Shown here: positions 14,602 to 16,105 of the stretch, piece by piece
Layout: the number at the start of each line of letters is the position of its first letter
Position numbering within the stretch: position 1 is the stretch's first letter
Assembly: GCA_030598385.1 (NCBI GenBank)
Contig: JAUVQB010000005.1
Coordinates: forward strand, 1-16,105
Length of the DNA stretch: 16,105 nucleotides
Source: Alphaproteobacteria bacterium
GTDB taxonomy: Bacteria; Pseudomonadota; Alphaproteobacteria; Kiloniellales; JAKSDN01
Reading direction: 5' to 3'
Notes under the pieces: model-generated
The model's database searches: none
Told to the model about the DNA's origin: nothing
The model's input: only the letters and a program-made list of their open reading frames with translations
Program-made: the position numbers and the translations under genes

Positions 14602-16105
14602 ATGAACGCGCCCGTGATGGATGGAAAAAGGGAACGCGGCACGTTTCTTCATTTGACCTTGGCGTCGAGCGTGCTGTTCGCGGCGGTCTTTTCTCTGCAC
14701 AACGTTGCGGGCGTGCACAGCGGCAATTCTGAAGGATTCCAATTTGCCCTGTACCAGGCCTTCTATGTCACCGGCCCGGTTTTCTTGTTCACTTCCGCGT
14801 ACTTGATGGCACCGGCATTCTGGTTGCACGGGACTCGGCTGCGAAACTATGCTTTCACCATCACGTATATTGCCGTTTCGGCATGGGTCTACAGCAACTT
14901 CGTCGTCTTGGATTTCGGGTTGCTCGACGGCAAGTTGTGGGACTTCGAGCCCCTGTACCGCTATCTCTATCTGGAGATTGCCGTTCTGATCGGCGCCGGG
15001 GTCGCCCTCTGGTTTTTGCTGAACAGGCTGCCTCGAATCTGCCTTTACTTTCTGGTGATCTTGAACATTGGGCTCGCCGCGCCCACGGCCTATGCGCTGA
15101 TTGCCGATTCCAAGGACACCAGCCTAGAAAGGCGGGCCAATTTGGACGCGGCGTTTCGCTTTTCGCGCAAGAAAAACGTCCTGATCGTTCTCATGGACGC
15201 CTTCCAGTCGGATGTTTTCGCCGAACTGCTCGAAAAGCATCCCGGCCTTCTGGAGTCCCTTCGCGGCTTCACCTTCTTCCCCAATACGGCGGGCGTGGCC
15301 CGATCGACCTCTCTCACCATGCCGTCCATGCACAGCGGGGCCCGCTATTCGCCACGCTATACCATGCGCGAGATCTATGAGCGCGAGATTCGCCAAGGAT
15401 CCTTCCTCAACGAGTTGGCCGAGGCGGGCCACGAAGTGACGATGGTCAACCCCATGGAGAGGGTTTGCCCGGCGCGAATTGAGCTTTGTATCGACGGCAA
15501 TGAATTACTCCACGGCAAGATTCCGAATCTTGTGATGGAAGCCGCCTATCTCCTTGACCTGTCATTGTTTCGCGCTGTGCCGGTGTTCGCCAAGGAAACG
15601 CTCTACAACGATCAGTTTTGGACCGTGATCCCCAGGGTCCGCCGGCTGACTGTTTTGGTCGGCCAGCAAGAATTCCGCACCGTTGAAGAAAACCGGGTGC
15701 TCGAAGTCCTGGCCGAGCGTGGTTTGGTGACCGATCGTCCGGTCACGAAGTTCATTCACCTGCTGAACACGCACTGGCCATATGTCCTCGGATCCGACTG
15801 CCTCGTAAACCACGGCAACCGTTCGGCCGCTCGAGTTAAGGCGGCGGTCCAGGCGCACTGTGGCCTGAAGGCGTTCCTGTCGCTCATGGACTTCCTAGAA
15901 CGGCAAGAGATCTACGATCAGTCGCTGATTTTGCTTATCGCGGACACAGGCGCGGACTTGGTCAGTCAATACACGCCCCCCGACAACGGCACGAACGCTT
16001 GGCGGCGGCTGGTCGGCCGGGCCAATCCGTTGTTCCTGGTGAAGGCCCCGGGCGCGCGCCATGCCTTGCGCAAAGTGGAGTCCGGCATCCAGCCCTCCGA
16101 CCTTC
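14602..16105 (+). CDS. Membrane-anchored sulfatase-like (alkaline phosphatase superfamily) protein, 5' part
   Basis: ATG 14602 follows GGAAAG (14594-14599); 501 codons are read without a stop and the gene leaves the window. Five membrane segments are visible at about 15-37, 48-73, 83-101, 118-141 and 143-166, followed by a large, presumably periplasmic domain. This is the layout of EptA/LtaS/YejM-type headgroup transferases. NVLIVLMDAFQSD (192-204) matches the metal-binding start, with D199. STSLTMPSMHSG (235-246) matches the nucleophile loop, with T236 likely. FIHLLNTHWPY (384-394) matches the HxPH-like strand, with H391. The last metal motif, normally SDHG or TSDHG, reads IADTGAD (446-452), so histidine is replaced by T449. 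It may be a pseudoenzyme or a divergent family. The gene is less GC-rich than its neighbours, which suggests transfer and perhaps an envelope polysaccharide island beyond the window. Substrate is unknown. Confidence 0.75.
   Translation, partial: MNAPVMDGKRERGTFLHLTLASSVLFAAVFSLHNVAGVHSGNSEGFQFALYQAFYVTGPVFLFTSAYLMAPAFWLHGTRLRNYAFTITYIAVSAWVYSNFVVLDFGLLDGKLWDFEPLYRYLYLEIAVLIGAGVALWFLLNRLPRICLYFLVILNIGLAAPTAYALIADSKDTSLERRANLDAAFRFSRKKNVLIVLMDAFQSDVFAELLEKHPGLLESLRGFTFFPNTAGVARSTSLTMPSMHSGARYSPRYTMREIYEREIRQGSFLNELAEAGHEVTMVNPMERVCPARIELCIDGNELLHGKIPNLVMEAAYLLDLSLFRAVPVFAKETLYNDQFWTVIPRVRRLTVLVGQQEFRTVEENRVLEVLAERGLVTDRPVTKFIHLLNTHWPYVLGSDCLVNHGNRSAARVKAAVQAHCGLKAFLSLMDFLERQEIYDQSLILLIADTGADLVSQYTPPDNGTNAWRRLVGRANPLFLVKAPGARHALRKVESGIQPSDL

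Overview
The window reads as a chromosomal stretch of a GC-rich Gram-negative bacterium, most likely an alphaproteobacterium of Rhodospirillales/Kiloniellales type. The pointers are the strong G/C preference at third codon positions, a DUF1127 protein, an outer-membrane lipid transport pair (MlaA, MlaC), and the run uvrD, prmA, aminopeptidase P, which I recall being close neighbours in that group. No phage, transposase, CRISPR array, tRNA or rRNA was found.

Layout. 1-861 (+) is the 3' part of a PLP-dependent threonine/serine dehydratase. It converges on a 685-residue aminopeptidase P (993-3050, -). Between them lies an intergenic repeat with a very long hairpin. A leader with two hairpins precedes a gene with two DUF1127-like segments (3340-4032, +), whose stop codon overlaps that of prmA (4029-4967, -). 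prmA follows uvrD (4972-7284, -) closely and is probably translationally coupled to it. Divergent from uvrD is an AstE/AspA-type M14 zinc hydrolase (7413-8555, +) whose start lies in a 20-bp tandem duplication. A second, shorter, inverted copy of the intergenic repeat follows it. Next come an exported trypsin-fold/PDZ protein that has lost its catalytic triad (8726-9754, +), a CLC-family chloride protein with a CBS pair (9785-11593, -) and an exported pentapeptide-repeat protein (11688-12215, -). A gene-poor stretch of about 570 bp then leads to mlaA and mlaC (12783-14287, +). After a roughly 310-bp spacer that seems to hold a shred of an M81 peptidase gene, a membrane-anchored sulfatase-like gene of lower GC (14602 onward, +) runs off the end.

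How the genes fit together. Most genes are housekeeping: amino-acid catabolism and peptide turnover, DNA repair, and ribosomal protein methylation. The last third deals with the envelope: MlaA/MlaC in phospholipid trafficking, an exported pseudoprotease, an exported pentapeptide-repeat protein, a chloride channel or transporter, and a headgroup-transferase-like membrane protein. I see no clear new multigene system. The strongest oddities are the two-copy repeat, the active-site losses in the PDZ protein and the sulfatase-like protein, the missing proton glutamate in the CLC protein, the tandem DUF1127 architecture and the M81 remnant.
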